Shown here: one piece after another, positions 1-8,548 of the stretch
Layout of the letters: every line of letters starts with the position of its first letter
How positions within the stretch are numbered: the stretch's first letter is position 1
Assembly: GCF_017639205.1 (NCBI RefSeq)
Contig: NZ_CP071139.1
Location: forward strand, 4,098,001-4,162,000
Source: Streptomyces nojiriensis
Lineage (GTDB): Bacteria > Actinomycetota > Actinomycetes > Streptomycetales > Streptomycetaceae
Direction: 5' to 3'
Length of the DNA stretch: 64,000 nt
Program-made: the position numbers and the translations under genes
The notes under the pieces: model-generated
Told to the model about the DNA's origin: nothing
What the model saw: only the letters and a program-made list of their open reading frames with translations
Databases searched by the model: none

Positions 1-50
1 ACGGCGCGCTGCTCGACGGCGAGATCCTCGCTCCGCGTGGTGGTGCTCAT
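1..50 (-). CDS. 5' end of an unidentified gene, cut by the window edge
   Basis: Only the first 16 codons are visible, read leftwards from an ATG at 48-50; the product begins MSTTTRSEDLAVEQRA. A purine-rich ribosome site (GGGAGGA on the minus strand) lies about six bases upstream of the ATG, which supports the start. The fragment is too short to identify. The EDLAVEQRAV stretch is vaguely like the beginning of HelD-type helicases, but that is a guess. The phosphopantetheinyl transferase gene lies upstream on the same strand, 121 bases away. Confidence 0.55.
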   Translation of the reverse strand, partial: MSTTTRSEDLAVEQRA

Positions 51-171
51 GTGCGTCCTCCCTGCGGCGCCGAAGAGGCACCGCTACGGGCCTGCGCCCG
101 TACCCCGCTGAAAGAACTATCAGAGAGTGGATGGTGACGAACACTCAGTACATGCGTTCTGGTTCCGGCCC

Positions 172-903
172 TCAGTGCCAGTGCGCCGAGGGGGCGCGCA
201 GCGCGAGCGCGGCGGCATAGCCCTCGGGGGCCGGCAGGTCGGCGAGGGACCAGTGCGGCGGGTGGACGGAGCCGGCGGCGGGCCCCGTCCCCAGGTAGGT
301 GCGGTGACCGCCGTGCCCCAGGCCCGCTCCGGTGCCCTTGAGATGGGCCTCCTTGCGCGCCCACAGGCGGGCGAACGCCGCGGGGCGACCGGCCTCGGGG
401 AGCGCGGCGAGTTCGGCGCTCTCGTCGGGGTGGAAGAAGTCCTCGCTCTGCGCCACCACCCGGGGCGCCGGCAGGGCCTCCACGTCCACCCCGACCGGTG
501 TGGACGCGCAGGCCACGAAGACCGCGTCGCGGCTGTGCGACAGGGAGAAATGGGCGCGGCCGCCCACGAGGACCGGCCGCCCGTCAGGGCCGCCGCACTC
601 GGGGCAGGCGTCGCGGGTCATCACCAGATCGCGCGGCGCGGTGTCGAGGAGGGCTCCCAGCAGCAGCCGCAGCGTCACGTGCGCGACCAGATAGGAGCCG
701 CGGTCCTGGGGGCGGACGAACCGGTCGGCGCGCCGGCGCTCGGTGGCGTCGAGCACGCCGGGGGCCAGGCGCTCCGCGAACGGGGCCTGCGTCGCGGCGT
801 CCACGAACCGCACCAGCGCCTCGCCGCGAGCGGGCAGCCGCTGCGCGCCGACCGGCCGGTCGAGCCGCAGCACGGCGGAGCTGAGCCCGGCGGGTGTGGT
901 CAT
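172..903 (-). CDS. 4'-phosphopantetheinyl transferase (Sfp-type)
   Basis: This 243-residue protein should transfer the phosphopantetheine arm of coenzyme A to a serine of acyl or peptidyl carrier proteins, activating polyketide, peptide or fatty-acid synthases. The sequence shows FSLSHS at 119-124, the Mg-binding GVDVE at 138-142 and WARKEAHLKGTG at 181-192, the classical order for the family. The length matches Sfp-like enzymes. The ATG at 901-903 is the only sensible start. No synthase gene is visible nearby, so the carrier-protein partner is unknown. A CPECGG stretch near residue 100 is an additional cysteine pair of unknown role. Confidence 0.93.
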   Translation of the reverse strand: MTTPAGLSSAVLRLDRPVGAQRLPARGEALVRFVDAATQAPFAERLAPGVLDATERRRADRFVRPQDRGSYLVAHVTLRLLLGALLDTAPRDLVMTRDACPECGGPDGRPVLVGGRAHFSLSHSRDAVFVACASTPVGVDVEALPAPRVVAQSEDFFHPDESAELAALPEAGRPAAFARLWARKEAHLKGTGAGLGHGGHRTYLGTGPAAGSVHPPHWSLADLPAPEGYAAALALRAPSAHWH

Positions 904-1182
904 CCGGGAATCCTATCCAACGACCTTTTCCGTTCCGTGCGGTTCGGGACACGGGCGCCGAGGTGCCCCGGACTCACCGGACCGGATCGCGCCGCCGCCG
1001 GGCCGGCCAGGAAGTCCCGTTGAGCAGACCGCAGCCGATGCCGGCCAGATGCAGCGCAACAGGGGCAGGAGGCGAGGCCAAGCTGCCGGGCGGCAGCGCG
1101 TACGAGCCGCATCTCCACAGTCAAAGGCAGGGAGCCAGGCGAGCCAGGTACCGACCGCCAAGCCGTGCCGACTACCCGCCAT

Positions 1183-1839
1183 TCATCCCCGCGCCTGATG
1201 GAGAACGATCTCCCGCACATCTGCCAGCCATTGACGCAGCCGCACACCCTTGGGCGGGAGAATGCCAAGCCCCAGCGTCATCGCCGACTCCTTGAGTGTT
1301 TTATCCGATTCGTTGAGGATCAGGAATTCCTGGATCTCACCCGCCAACTGTCGGAGGTCACTATCCGAAGCATCTGAAACATAGTCGTCCAAAGCCTCCC
1401 TGTGCGAGGAGTACTCCATCGAGAAATCTTGATGGAAGTACGATCCCAGCAGCTGCGAGAGATCAGGAAAACGTTCTTCCCATTCCCATGCGGTCCGAGG
1501 AGGCATCTGGGAGGGAGCCGCCGGCTCAGCGAGGAACTTCCGGAGGTGCCCGCCGATCACGGCAAGGCAGCCCTCCACCGTCTTCCCATGGGGAGGGTGG
1601 ATGTGGGGCAGGAGGTCGACGTCATCCGCGATCTCTTCGTTGAACAGGCCGGTCTCGAGGAGATCGTCGATTTCGGCTGCCGCCTCGGCTGCGCGCGCGG
1701 GCTCGATCGCTGCTTGCCTGAGGTAGGCACTGAGCGCAGCTCCGCTACGGTCGTCCGTGTCATCGAAGACGTAGCCGGTCACTTCATAAGAGCGCAGCAG
1801 CTGGCGCAGCTCACGGAAACGATCGTTCGACGTTTTCAC
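1183..1839 (-). CDS. CdiI-like immunity protein with two tandem immunity domains
   Basis: This 218-residue acidic protein lies just downstream of the toxin gene (22-base gap, same strand), the usual place for its immunity gene. It appears to be two copies of one fold. Residues about 5-105 and 113-215 each contain an LRQLL/LSQLL-GSY start, a central acidic helix ending in a DLL/EFL segment, and a conserved end (PPHGKTVEGCLAVI versus PPKGVRLRQWLADV). The second copy matches the CdiI-type family of contact-dependent inhibition immunity proteins, with the GSYFHQDF and YREWL-like ends. It presumably binds and blocks the RNase domain encoded upstream. Two fused domains could protect against two related toxins. 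Family assignment rests on remembered consensus. Confidence 0.72.
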   Translation of the reverse strand: MKTSNDRFRELRQLLRSYEVTGYVFDDTDDRSGAALSAYLRQAAIEPARAAEAAAEIDDLLETGLFNEEIADDVDLLPHIHPPHGKTVEGCLAVIGGHLRKFLAEPAAPSQMPPRTAWEWEERFPDLSQLLGSYFHQDFSMEYSSHREALDDYVSDASDSDLRQLAGEIQEFLILNESDKTLKESAMTLGLGILPPKGVRLRQWLADVREIVLHQARG

Positions 1840-1861
1840 CTGTTCATGCCTTACTCTCGCG

Positions 1862-3124
1862 CTATGGAATGGGATATGAAGTGAGGACGCGGTAGCCGCA
1901 AGCAGCGGATGGATCGCGCTTCAGGACCACTCGCACTCCGTTCACCCATTGTGCGGCGGTTCCGCGTTTGAAATTCTCCCGGGTCAGACTCATCCCAGTC
2001 GCCTCGTCGAAGCGCGCAGAGAAGTTCATCTTCTTCCCCTTGGGATTAGCGAGCCATTCGCCGATCTCCTTCTGGCGTTTAAGCATCGCGGCATCGGTGA
2101 ATCTCTGGGCGGAGGCTTCGTCTATATATCTGGATGCCGCTTCCATTTTGGGGTTGATTCTCAGACGCGCACGCAGGTCGCGTGTCGTCATCTTCACGTG
2201 CCGCTCAATGGTATGCGAGCCGTTCTTGCCTTCGTCCCCCGCTATATCCGCACGGTACTTGGGATTGATTGGCCCCTTGCGCTTGCTGCGAGGCCATGCG
2301 TTCGGCCCTCCGTCCCGAAGGAGCATGCCGAGATCGCCCGCCTCGACGGCGAGCCCGCTGGGCAGCGCGAACTCCGGGGTGTAGCCTGGCAGGCGGACAC
2401 CTCCCAGGAGACTGGTCCATCCACCGCCCTCCCTCGCGAGCTGGAACGCCTTCCCTGCTCCGCCGAAGGCTCCGCCGGTAAGGCCTCCGTAGACTCCGGC
2501 ATCCTGCGCCTCGTCGAGGTTGAAGCCGGTCTGCAGCCCCGCGGCTATCTTGAGCGGTTGCGCAACGGCGAGGTCGACGGTGACGGATTCGATGCCCGCG
2601 ATGGCCGCGGTCGCAAAGACGGTGCCGGCGATCGTGGCGACCTCGGTCGTGAGGGCCACGCCCACCGTTGCAGCCAACTCGACAATGGTGGCGGTGGCCG
2701 CCGCCGCAGCGACCTCGGTGGCGCCGAGGGTGAAGAACGCCAGGGCCGTGCCGGCGACGATGACTGCGCCCGCGATCTCCAGTTCGCGGTCGAGCTTCTT
2801 CTTCGCGTCAGCCACGGCGTCGGCGTACTGGTCGATCCCGGCCGCCAAGGAACGAGGCCCGTCGACGAGGTCCTGGAGCCACCCCTTCTTGTCGTGGTAG
2901 TAGCGAGCCCAGAAGGGGTCGGCGAACGCCGAGATGGCCTCACCCGTGTTGTTGTGAATCAGCGTCTGAGCAGCTTTGTTGGCGGCCGCCGCGACGTCTT
3001 CCATGTCGTCGGCAAACGTCCGCCAGGCGTTCGCGATAGCACGCAACTTGCCGACGTCAGCGGCGGGCCACTCGATTCCGGTGACGTCGGTGACGATCTC
3101 CCGGACCTTGTCACCGGTACTCAC
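1862..3124 (-). CDS. Polymorphic toxin with C-terminal RNase A-like (CdiA-CT type) domain
   Basis: This 420-residue protein has three parts. Residues 1-110 are helical and resemble the WXG100/type VII secretion targeting region. About 117-178 is a long Ala/Val/Thr-rich hydrophobic stretch. Residues 303-420 form the toxin tip. The tip begins SHTIERHV and ends VRVVLKRDP...YRVLTSYP, the pattern of the bacterial RNase A-like CdiA C-terminal family, with catalytic histidine in the first motif. It probably cleaves RNA in a neighbouring cell after export. Translation starts at a GTG that overlaps the stop of the upstream 85-residue gene (GTGA), so the two are coupled. The immunity gene follows at once. 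The export route and target are inferred. Confidence 0.78.
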   Translation of the reverse strand: MSTGDKVREIVTDVTGIEWPAADVGKLRAIANAWRTFADDMEDVAAAANKAAQTLIHNNTGEAISAFADPFWARYYHDKKGWLQDLVDGPRSLAAGIDQYADAVADAKKKLDRELEIAGAVIVAGTALAFFTLGATEVAAAAATATIVELAATVGVALTTEVATIAGTVFATAAIAGIESVTVDLAVAQPLKIAAGLQTGFNLDEAQDAGVYGGLTGGAFGGAGKAFQLAREGGGWTSLLGGVRLPGYTPEFALPSGLAVEAGDLGMLLRDGGPNAWPRSKRKGPINPKYRADIAGDEGKNGSHTIERHVKMTTRDLRARLRINPKMEAASRYIDEASAQRFTDAAMLKRQKEIGEWLANPKGKKMNFSARFDEATGMSLTRENFKRGTAAQWVNGVRVVLKRDPSAACGYRVLTSYPIP

Positions 3125-3378
3125 CGCTGGTACCCCGGCCCGTCCGATCCCTCGTGGGGTGCGGGGGCAACCTTGCGGAACATGGCCCCGACCAGGGCAT
3201 CGTTTTCTATGTGTCCGTCAGCCATGTCGGTCATCGCCGTGCAAATGCTCGCCAGACCCTCCTTGAGGATGTCCGCAGACTCCTCGATCCGGCTCGGCTC
3301 GGTGCAGGCGGAGCGGCGCTGCCAGTCGGTGAGCAGTCCGAGGTCGTGCACGTGGTAGGTCAGGACCATCGCGGACAC
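3121..3378 (-). CDS. Small helical partner protein of the toxin locus
   Basis: This 85-residue protein is predicted mostly helical and of unknown function. Its stop codon overlaps the GTG start of the toxin gene, so the two are translationally coupled. Small helical proteins in this position usually act as WXG100-like secretion partners or chaperones for type VII-exported toxins, and that is the likely role here. I see no WxG motif; the only tryptophan is in LLTDWQRRS, and there is a single cysteine in the same segment. The IS4-type transposase remnant lies immediately upstream on the opposite strand, so the promoter region may have been altered by that insertion. Confidence 0.6.
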   Translation of the reverse strand: MSAMVLTYHVHDLGLLTDWQRRSACTEPSRIEESADILKEGLASICTAMTDMADGHIENDALVGAMFRKVAPAPHEGSDGPGYQR

Positions 3379-3463
3379 GTTCCAGACGGCCTTGCCCTTG
3401 AGGATTCAGGAAGACGAACGGGGTCCTCCCGCGCCAGACGGCGAACGCGTCGACCTCCGCGCA

Positions 3464-3850
3464 GTCGGGCGGGTCCTGCGGACCCGAACCCCGGCCGGCG
3501 TCGAGCAGGAGGTCTGGGCGCTGGTGACCGCCTACCAGGCACTGCGGACCGCGATGACCGATGCCACCGACGGCGTCCCGCGCACCGACCCGGACCGGGC
3601 CGGCTTCACAGCCGCCCTCGCCGCCGCCCGTGACCAGCTCGTTCTCGCCGCGGGCGTCACCGCCGACACCGTCATCGACCTGGTCGGGGCCATCGGCCGC
3701 AGCGTGCCGGCCCAGCTCCTGCCGGAACGGCGGGTCCGCACCGAAGACCGCATCGTCAAACGAGCGATCTCCAAGTACAACGCACGTGGACCCGCCATCG
3801 ACCGGACCACCTACAAGGCCACCATCAACACGTTCACAACAGACCCTTGA
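3464..3850 (+). pseudogene. 3' remnant of an IS4-family transposase
   Basis: The reading frame encodes the C-terminal part of the IS4-type transposases common in Streptomyces. It runs from GRVLRTRTPAGVEQEVWAL through YQALRTAMTDA, DPDRAGFTAAL and DLVGAIGRSV to KRAISKYNARG and a natural stop. The DDE catalytic core and the N-terminal domain that should precede it are absent, because the frame upstream of 3464 loses all resemblance. No terminal inverted repeats are recognisable. It is therefore a dead fragment. It sits against the 5' end of the toxin operon, a common pattern at horizontally acquired toxin loci. Confidence 0.75.
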
Positions 3851-3924
3851 CTCACCCAGCCCCGCCTTGGCTGAACGGTGTGGGTACTAGCAGCCTCTCC
3901 GCTGGCGCGGGCCAGGGCGTCGGT

Positions 3925-5448
3925 TCACTGCTGATGCGGACGGCTCGATCGCGTCGGCTGGAGCGCGTTGGCGAACACGTACTCGCCGACGTTGGTGCCG
4001 ATCTCCCTCCCGTCCTCGGCGTCCCAGCGGAAGTGCACGCCCAGCCACATTCGGCTGAACTCGCCCTCCTCGGCGACCTGGCTGAAGCTGCTCATCCGGC
4101 GGAACCGCTCGAGGGTGTGCGGGTCCTCGGACTGCGCGGTGAACGAGGCGTCGTCACGGCCGAAGAAGTTCTGCATCGCGGCTGCCCAGGCACCGGTGAA
4201 GTTGGCGTGCCCGGAGGTCCAGGCGATGAAGCACGGGGTCCACGGCCTTCCCGCCCGGTCCGCGCTGAGGGGTTGCCAGTTCGCGTTCTCTCGGCCCAGC
4301 GCCTGGATCGCGGACACCGGACGCCATTCGTTGATCGGCCCGTCGAACTTGCTGTCCCAGGCCGCGATCCCGGCATCAGCCAGGGTTAGTGCCGACAGTG
4401 CGAACAAGCGGGTCGTGTCGTACGTGTCGAGCTTGAACTTCTTGGCGACCGTCCCGGTCAGCTGGAGCAGCTGCCCCGGGGGGTGGTAGGTGCCGTTCAG
4501 GTCGTGGTCCCAGAACCAGCCGATGACGGTCTGTTCGCGGGTGCGCTCGGTGGAGTCGACGGCACCCACGCGTCGCACCTCGTCGACCTGGCGCTCGTAC
4601 TCCGGGCTGTTCACCATCGCGTCGTAGGAAGTGAAGCCGCGCAGGCTGGGAGGCCGGAACTGCGAACCGGAGCGGAGCACGAACGGCTTCACCCTGCCCC
4701 AGTTCGGGGTCACCGCGTCGCCAGGCTCCTGGCAGGCCCCTTCGTCAGCCGTCGCCTCTTCGCCCGTCGGCCGCCAGGCTCCGGGTGTGGTGGTGTCGCC
4801 GTCGTAGAGCTCCGGGTTGTCCGAACCGTCGTTCGCCCGGGCCTTGTTGATCTGCCTCACCACGCGGTCGACCACGAGGCGGTCGAGGGGGTCGCGGGCG
4901 TGGGGGGAGCGGCCGGTCCGGGCCTCGTACCGGGCTTCGATGAAGGCCCGGTCGCCCGGGTACAGCTCGGAGAGCATCCGGTACGCCGTGCGGTCGATCA
5001 GCCGCTCCTCTTCGTCCGCGCGCGGCTTCGACGAGTTGGTGGCGTACTTGAGCGGCCGGTTGAGGTACGGCTCGTACTTCATGGTTCCGTACGTGTTCTG
5101 GTAGGCGCTCTCGGCGTTGTAGATCGCCGCGAAGACCATGGCCCCGGATCGGGAGAGTTTGCCGGGCGAGGCGTCCCAGCCCCGCGCATTGCGGAACGTC
5201 TGTAGCAGGACCTTGTTCCAGTACTGCGTCGGATCGCCCTTGCGCTCCGGCCCGGCGGCGGCCTGCGGCGCAGCGGCCGCCACCGGACTCAGCCCGGCAA
5301 GCAGGGCACCGGCCACGACGACGGCCCGGAGCCGTCCCAGGCGCCTGCCGGCACGGGACTTCGAGCGCGGGGACGCGGACTTCGCGGCCGACTGACGGCC
5401 ATGGTTGGGCGTGGGGGGCACAACATTCCTTTCGACGTCGCTGATCAA
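3925..5448 (-). CDS. Exported vanadium-dependent haloperoxidase-like protein (PAP2 superfamily)
   Basis: This is a 507-residue protein. A basic N-terminus and hydrophobic segment near residues 40-65, ending in Ala-rich cleavage-like sequence, indicate export. The C-terminal half carries the vanadate/phosphate-binding set of this superfamily: K367 and R376 in KFDGPINEWRP, SGH at 412-414, and R466 with H472 in RMWLGVH. Members are either vanadium haloperoxidases, which oxidise halides with peroxide, or acid phosphatases; residues alone do not decide between them. The first ATG (MISDVERN) is used, but internal starts are possible. It is followed on the minus strand only by the IS remnant and toxin locus, and appears monocistronic. 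Confidence 0.82.
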   Translation of the reverse strand: MISDVERNVVPPTPNHGRQSAAKSASPRSKSRAGRRLGRLRAVVVAGALLAGLSPVAAAAPQAAAGPERKGDPTQYWNKVLLQTFRNARGWDASPGKLSRSGAMVFAAIYNAESAYQNTYGTMKYEPYLNRPLKYATNSSKPRADEEERLIDRTAYRMLSELYPGDRAFIEARYEARTGRSPHARDPLDRLVVDRVVRQINKARANDGSDNPELYDGDTTTPGAWRPTGEEATADEGACQEPGDAVTPNWGRVKPFVLRSGSQFRPPSLRGFTSYDAMVNSPEYERQVDEVRRVGAVDSTERTREQTVIGWFWDHDLNGTYHPPGQLLQLTGTVAKKFKLDTYDTTRLFALSALTLADAGIAAWDSKFDGPINEWRPVSAIQALGRENANWQPLSADRAGRPWTPCFIAWTSGHANFTGAWAAAMQNFFGRDDASFTAQSEDPHTLERFRRMSSFSQVAEEGEFSRMWLGVHFRWDAEDGREIGTNVGEYVFANALQPTRSSRPHQQ

Positions 5449-5776
5449 CGATGAAAGAGTAATGTCGGAAATTTCAAGATTTGAGTGAACCGCGCCGCTA
5501 TGGCGACGCTCTTGTGTTCATCGGTATGTACATGGAAATGCTCATCCGATCGCGGTCGCGATGGGCGGGCAGTGCACCAACCGGCCACGACGGCCGCAAC
5601 TTTCCAAGCGCATGCCGTTGCCGCCGCTGGAAGACCTGTGCCGCCCGCTCAGGCCTTCGACCCCCCTCCCCACCGCGGACCAGCCGCACGCCTTGGCGAA
5701 TCAACCCGGCGGAGGGCGTCGGCGCGGCTGCGCCCCCTCACCGGGCGGGGGAGGGGGCGCAGGCCCTGCTCGTTCA
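5449..5776. other. Intergenic region between two exported-enzyme genes
   Basis: These 328 bases separate the haloperoxidase-like gene from the flavin oxidase gene, both on the minus strand. The right part holds a perfect hairpin that should terminate the oxidase transcript (annotated separately). The left part, adjacent to the haloperoxidase start, should contain its promoter and is locally A+T richer (about 5440-5480). I see no convincing small gene; open frames here lack ribosome sites and codon bias. Confidence 0.5.
5730..5760 (-). terminator. Hairpin terminator of the flavin oxidase gene
   Basis: GCGCCCCCTC at 5730-5739 pairs perfectly with GAGGGGGCGC at 5751-5760 across an 11-base loop. 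It lies 17 bases beyond the stop codon of the minus-strand oxidase gene. There is no clear U-tract, as is usual in Streptomyces. Confidence 0.65.
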
Positions 5777-7270
5777 TCAGGACGCGGGCGGAATGCTCTG
5801 CTCGTACTTGAAGACGTTGTGCGGGTCGTACTCCGCCTTGATCGTGCGCAGTCGGTCGAAGTTGGATCCCCAGTAGGCGGTCTCCCAGTCCTGCATGCCC
5901 ACGTTCGGCACGTTGACGTAGGCGCCGTCCACGTAGGGGCGCAGGGCCAGGCTGAATTCGGCGATCCAGGCCTGGGCCTGCGGGGTGAGCGGGTCGCAGA
6001 CGCCCGGCTCTTCGGAGCGGGTGCCCCAGCCGGCACCGGGCTCGGAGTAGAAGAGCGCGTCACGGTGCGGGAACGCGGTGCCGCCACGGGGGCTCTTCCT
6101 GACCGCCCCGCCGAACGCCTGCGCGAAGAAGTTGCTGTCGTCCGTGGGCGCGTCCTGCATGAACGAGACGATCACATCGATCGCCTTGCTCGGGAACGGC
6201 TTTCTGGTGAACTGGGAGTAGAACTTCCAGTTCGCGGGTTCGTCCGCGGTCGGGATCTGGAAGCCGGCATACACGTCGCCCCAGTTCCCCACCTGCACCG
6301 CCACTTGCGGGCTGTCGATCGACAGGAGCGGGTCCAGCAGCTTCTTCGCCTCCGCGGGTGTTCCTTCCGCGAGGACCCCGAACAGGAAGATCTGGTTCCG
6401 GTGGATTTCGAGCTGGGTGCCGAGGCGGTCGTCGAAGTACGGCGCAGTGCGCTGATAGGTGTCGAAGATCCTGCGCAGGTCGCCGATTCCGGTCCAAGTG
6501 GCCTGTACGTACGTGACGCTCTTCAGCGGGGCCACCCTGTAGGTGAGTGAGGTGACGATCCCGAAGTTGCCGTTGCCGGCTCCGCGCAGCGCCCAGAGCA
6601 GGTCCTGGTTGTTGTGCGGGTCGACCTTGACCACCTTGGCGCACTCGTCGCCTTCCGCAACCACGATCTCAGCACCGATCAGGCTGTCGCAGGCCATGCC
6701 GAGCCAGCGGGTGAGGAAGCCGAAACCGCCGCCGAGTGTCGCCCCTGACAGGCCCACGGTGCCTTCGGTCCCCGTCGTCACCGCGAAGTTCTGCTCCGCG
6801 AGCGTGGTCACCGCTTCCAGCTGGCTGAGTCCGGCGCCGACCGTCGCGATACGGGCGGCGCTGTCGATGTGGACCGACTTCAGCTCGCTGATGTCGATCA
6901 CGAGACCGTTGTCGACGTTCGACCAGCCCTCAAGGCTGTGGCGGCCGCTCCGGACCCGTACCGCGACGTCGTTCTGCCGGGACCACGTCAGGGCGTTGAC
7001 CACGTCCTGGGTGTTCTGGGCGAAGACGATGACCAGCGGGTAGTGGGAGAAGAGCTGGTCCCAGCCGAGGCGGGCTTCCGTGTACCCGGCGTTGTCGGGG
7101 CGGACGATGCGGCCGGTCAGCTTCGCCGGCGGGCACTTCGAGTGCTTGGGGGGTTCGTTCACGGCGCTCGCACCGTGGGCCTCCGCGGTCGTGACGCCTT
7201 GCGCGACGACCGCGCCGGCACCGGCGACCGCGGTCGCCTTGAGTAGTTTGCGACGGGAAAAATCATTCAT
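5777..7270 (-). CDS. Tat-exported FAD-linked oxidase (berberine-bridge-enzyme type)
   Basis: This 497-residue flavin oxidase begins with a twin-arginine signal (SRRKLLKATAVAGAGAV, residues 5-21), so it is probably folded with FAD in the cytoplasm and exported. The FAD-binding (FAD_binding_4) domain spans about 75-245, with VRSGRHSLEGWSN around H111, the histidine that normally carries covalent 8-alpha-linked FAD. The second covalent attachment site of bicovalent relatives, a cysteine in a CPxVGxGGH-like motif, is replaced by TEGTVGLSGATLGGG, so attachment is probably through His alone. The C-terminal BBE domain ends with YDPHNVFKYEQSI. The substrate is unknown; relatives oxidise sugars or alkaloid-like alcohols and amines. 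The gene is monocistronic with a hairpin terminator. Confidence 0.9.
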   Translation of the reverse strand: MNDFSRRKLLKATAVAGAGAVVAQGVTTAEAHGASAVNEPPKHSKCPPAKLTGRIVRPDNAGYTEARLGWDQLFSHYPLVIVFAQNTQDVVNALTWSRQNDVAVRVRSGRHSLEGWSNVDNGLVIDISELKSVHIDSAARIATVGAGLSQLEAVTTLAEQNFAVTTGTEGTVGLSGATLGGGFGFLTRWLGMACDSLIGAEIVVAEGDECAKVVKVDPHNNQDLLWALRGAGNGNFGIVTSLTYRVAPLKSVTYVQATWTGIGDLRRIFDTYQRTAPYFDDRLGTQLEIHRNQIFLFGVLAEGTPAEAKKLLDPLLSIDSPQVAVQVGNWGDVYAGFQIPTADEPANWKFYSQFTRKPFPSKAIDVIVSFMQDAPTDDSNFFAQAFGGAVRKSPRGGTAFPHRDALFYSEPGAGWGTRSEEPGVCDPLTPQAQAWIAEFSLALRPYVDGAYVNVPNVGMQDWETAYWGSNFDRLRTIKAEYDPHNVFKYEQSIPPAS

Positions 7271-7896
7271 AGTCCGTCTTTTTCCTCTCGGCCACCGGTA
7301 GGCACGAATAATTCCCTTACGGGCGATTTAGGTGAAGTGGACAGTAGCAAGGACGTCTGCCGTGGACTACGCCGACACACTCGCGATCTCGGCCGTAGGG
7401 CTGACGGCGTAGCTCCGCAGCGCGAACCCGATGTGCTTGGCTGGTGATACGGCTGCAATACCGGGCCGTGGATGGGCTGCAGTTCCTCCGGAACCCCCGA
7501 GGCAGGGCGAACCTCGCCGCGGCGGAGCTGATCTCCGACCGCTGCCCATGACGGCGAGCACCCTCATCAGTGCGGCCCTCATCGATGCCGTCACACTCGC
7601 GCCGCATCCCGAGTTCGCCCTTCCGGTGACCGATCACCTCGTGGGAGCGCAGGAGTTGGTCGCCGAGTTGGACTCCATCGGCCGGCCGGCCGATGCGTCG
7701 CGAAACAGGTACTGCGGCTCCGGACGTACCGGATCCACTGTCACCTGGGGCACGCCAGGAACTCCCACGAGCTGCTCCGACGAAAGCCGGTACGCCCCCT
7801 TCGCCACCCAGCTGCTCGCGCACACCTACGCCTGGGCGGCGAGCTCGTACTTCAGGAGCGAGTTCGGGAGCACGAGTACCAACAGTGCTCGGCACT
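7271..7896. other. Stretch with no convincing gene
   Basis: About 625 bases with several overlapping open frames on both strands but no frame with a ribosome site, steady codon bias and recognisable product. On the plus strand a short segment near 7550-7690 reads TLISAALIDAVTLAPHPEF and LPVTDHLVGAQELVAEL, which looks protein-like. It is not continuous with anything, and the best frame changes repeatedly, as in decayed coding sequence. The left end should hold the promoter of the oxidase gene. Confidence 0.4.
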
Positions 7897-8223
7897 ACGA
7901 GCGACCACGAGCTGTGGTGCGACGACGGCCGCCTCGCCGAAAGCGTCCGCCTCGACGACGGCACACGCCTCTTCGAACCCGTCCCGATCATCACACTCGA
8001 GCACCGGGCCGGCAGCACCAAGAGCCGCTGGTACCACCGCCCGAGGATCCCCTGCCGGCACGGGGCACACGACTACCGCGTCCCCGTCGGCATCGCCACC
8101 ACCGCCGAGGACCGCACCCTGCGCTGCATGGACAGCGGCCGGCCCTTGAAGAGCGACAGCGAGCGCGGCTTCCACCGCGCCGAGCACCCGACATCACCGA
8201 AACGCGCAGGTCACAGGGCCTGA
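7897..8223 (+). pseudogene. Degenerate transposase-like remnant
   Basis: The plus-strand frame reads DHELWCDDGRLAESVRL, then a Trp/Tyr-Arg-Pro segment (SRWYHRPRIPCRHG) and AHDYRVPVGIATTAEDRT before a stop. This order is reminiscent of a transposase-like Streptomyces protein family whose members continue with a YRVP...NRPENVR...DPDY block and a DAESINR motif. Those later blocks are missing here, and nothing upstream is in frame. It is most likely a fragment of a mobile-element gene. The family match is from memory and weak, and an unrelated small protein cannot be excluded. Confidence 0.35.
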
Positions 8224-8438
8224 GATGGACGTGGCCGAGCCGCACGCCAATCGAGGCGACCTCAGCCAGCCTGATCCGCTAGGCTGTCAGCGGTCAGTCG
8301 GCTACCAGGCGTGTGCCCGGGAAAGTGTCCGCGAGGACGCTGCCCGATCCGCGTACGCACGCAAGCTGACCAGGACGTTTGTCCGTCCGAGTCGGACGGC
8401 CCCAGCGGGGTTTCCGGCGAGGTTCGCGACAAGCCCCC

Positions 8439-8511
8439 GCCTTCGTAGCTCAGGGGATAGAGCACGGCTCTCCTAAAGCCGGTGTCGCAGGTTCGAATCC
8501 TGCCGAGGGCA
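8439..8511 (+). tRNA. tRNA-Arg (anticodon CCU)
   Basis: The cloverleaf folds completely. The acceptor stem GCCTTCG (8439-8445) pairs with CGAGGGC (8504-8510) with one G-U pair. D stem is GCTC/GAGC. Anticodon stem CGGCT (8465-8469) pairs with AGCCG (8477-8481) around the loop CTCCTAA, giving anticodon CCT at 8472-8474. T stem GCAGG/CCTGC encloses TTCGAAT. The discriminator is A8511 and CCA is not encoded. It reads the AGG arginine codon, rare in this genome type. A strong hairpin terminator follows. Confidence 0.97.
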
Positions 8512-8518
8512 CGGACGG

Positions 8519-8548
8519 GGCCCCGCGGTCGATATCGATCGCGGGGCC
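8519..8548 (+). terminator. Terminator of the tRNA-Arg gene
   Basis: GGCCCCGCG at 8519-8527 pairs perfectly with CGCGGGGCC at 8540-8548. The loop contains the self-complementary ATCGAT-type sequence, and TCTTCG follows. It begins eight bases after the tRNA 3' end. Confidence 0.85.

Noticed and set aside
7388..7402. CTGACGGCGTAG as a half-site of the regulon palindrome
   Set aside because: The right half is absent and it is not upstream of a convincing gene.
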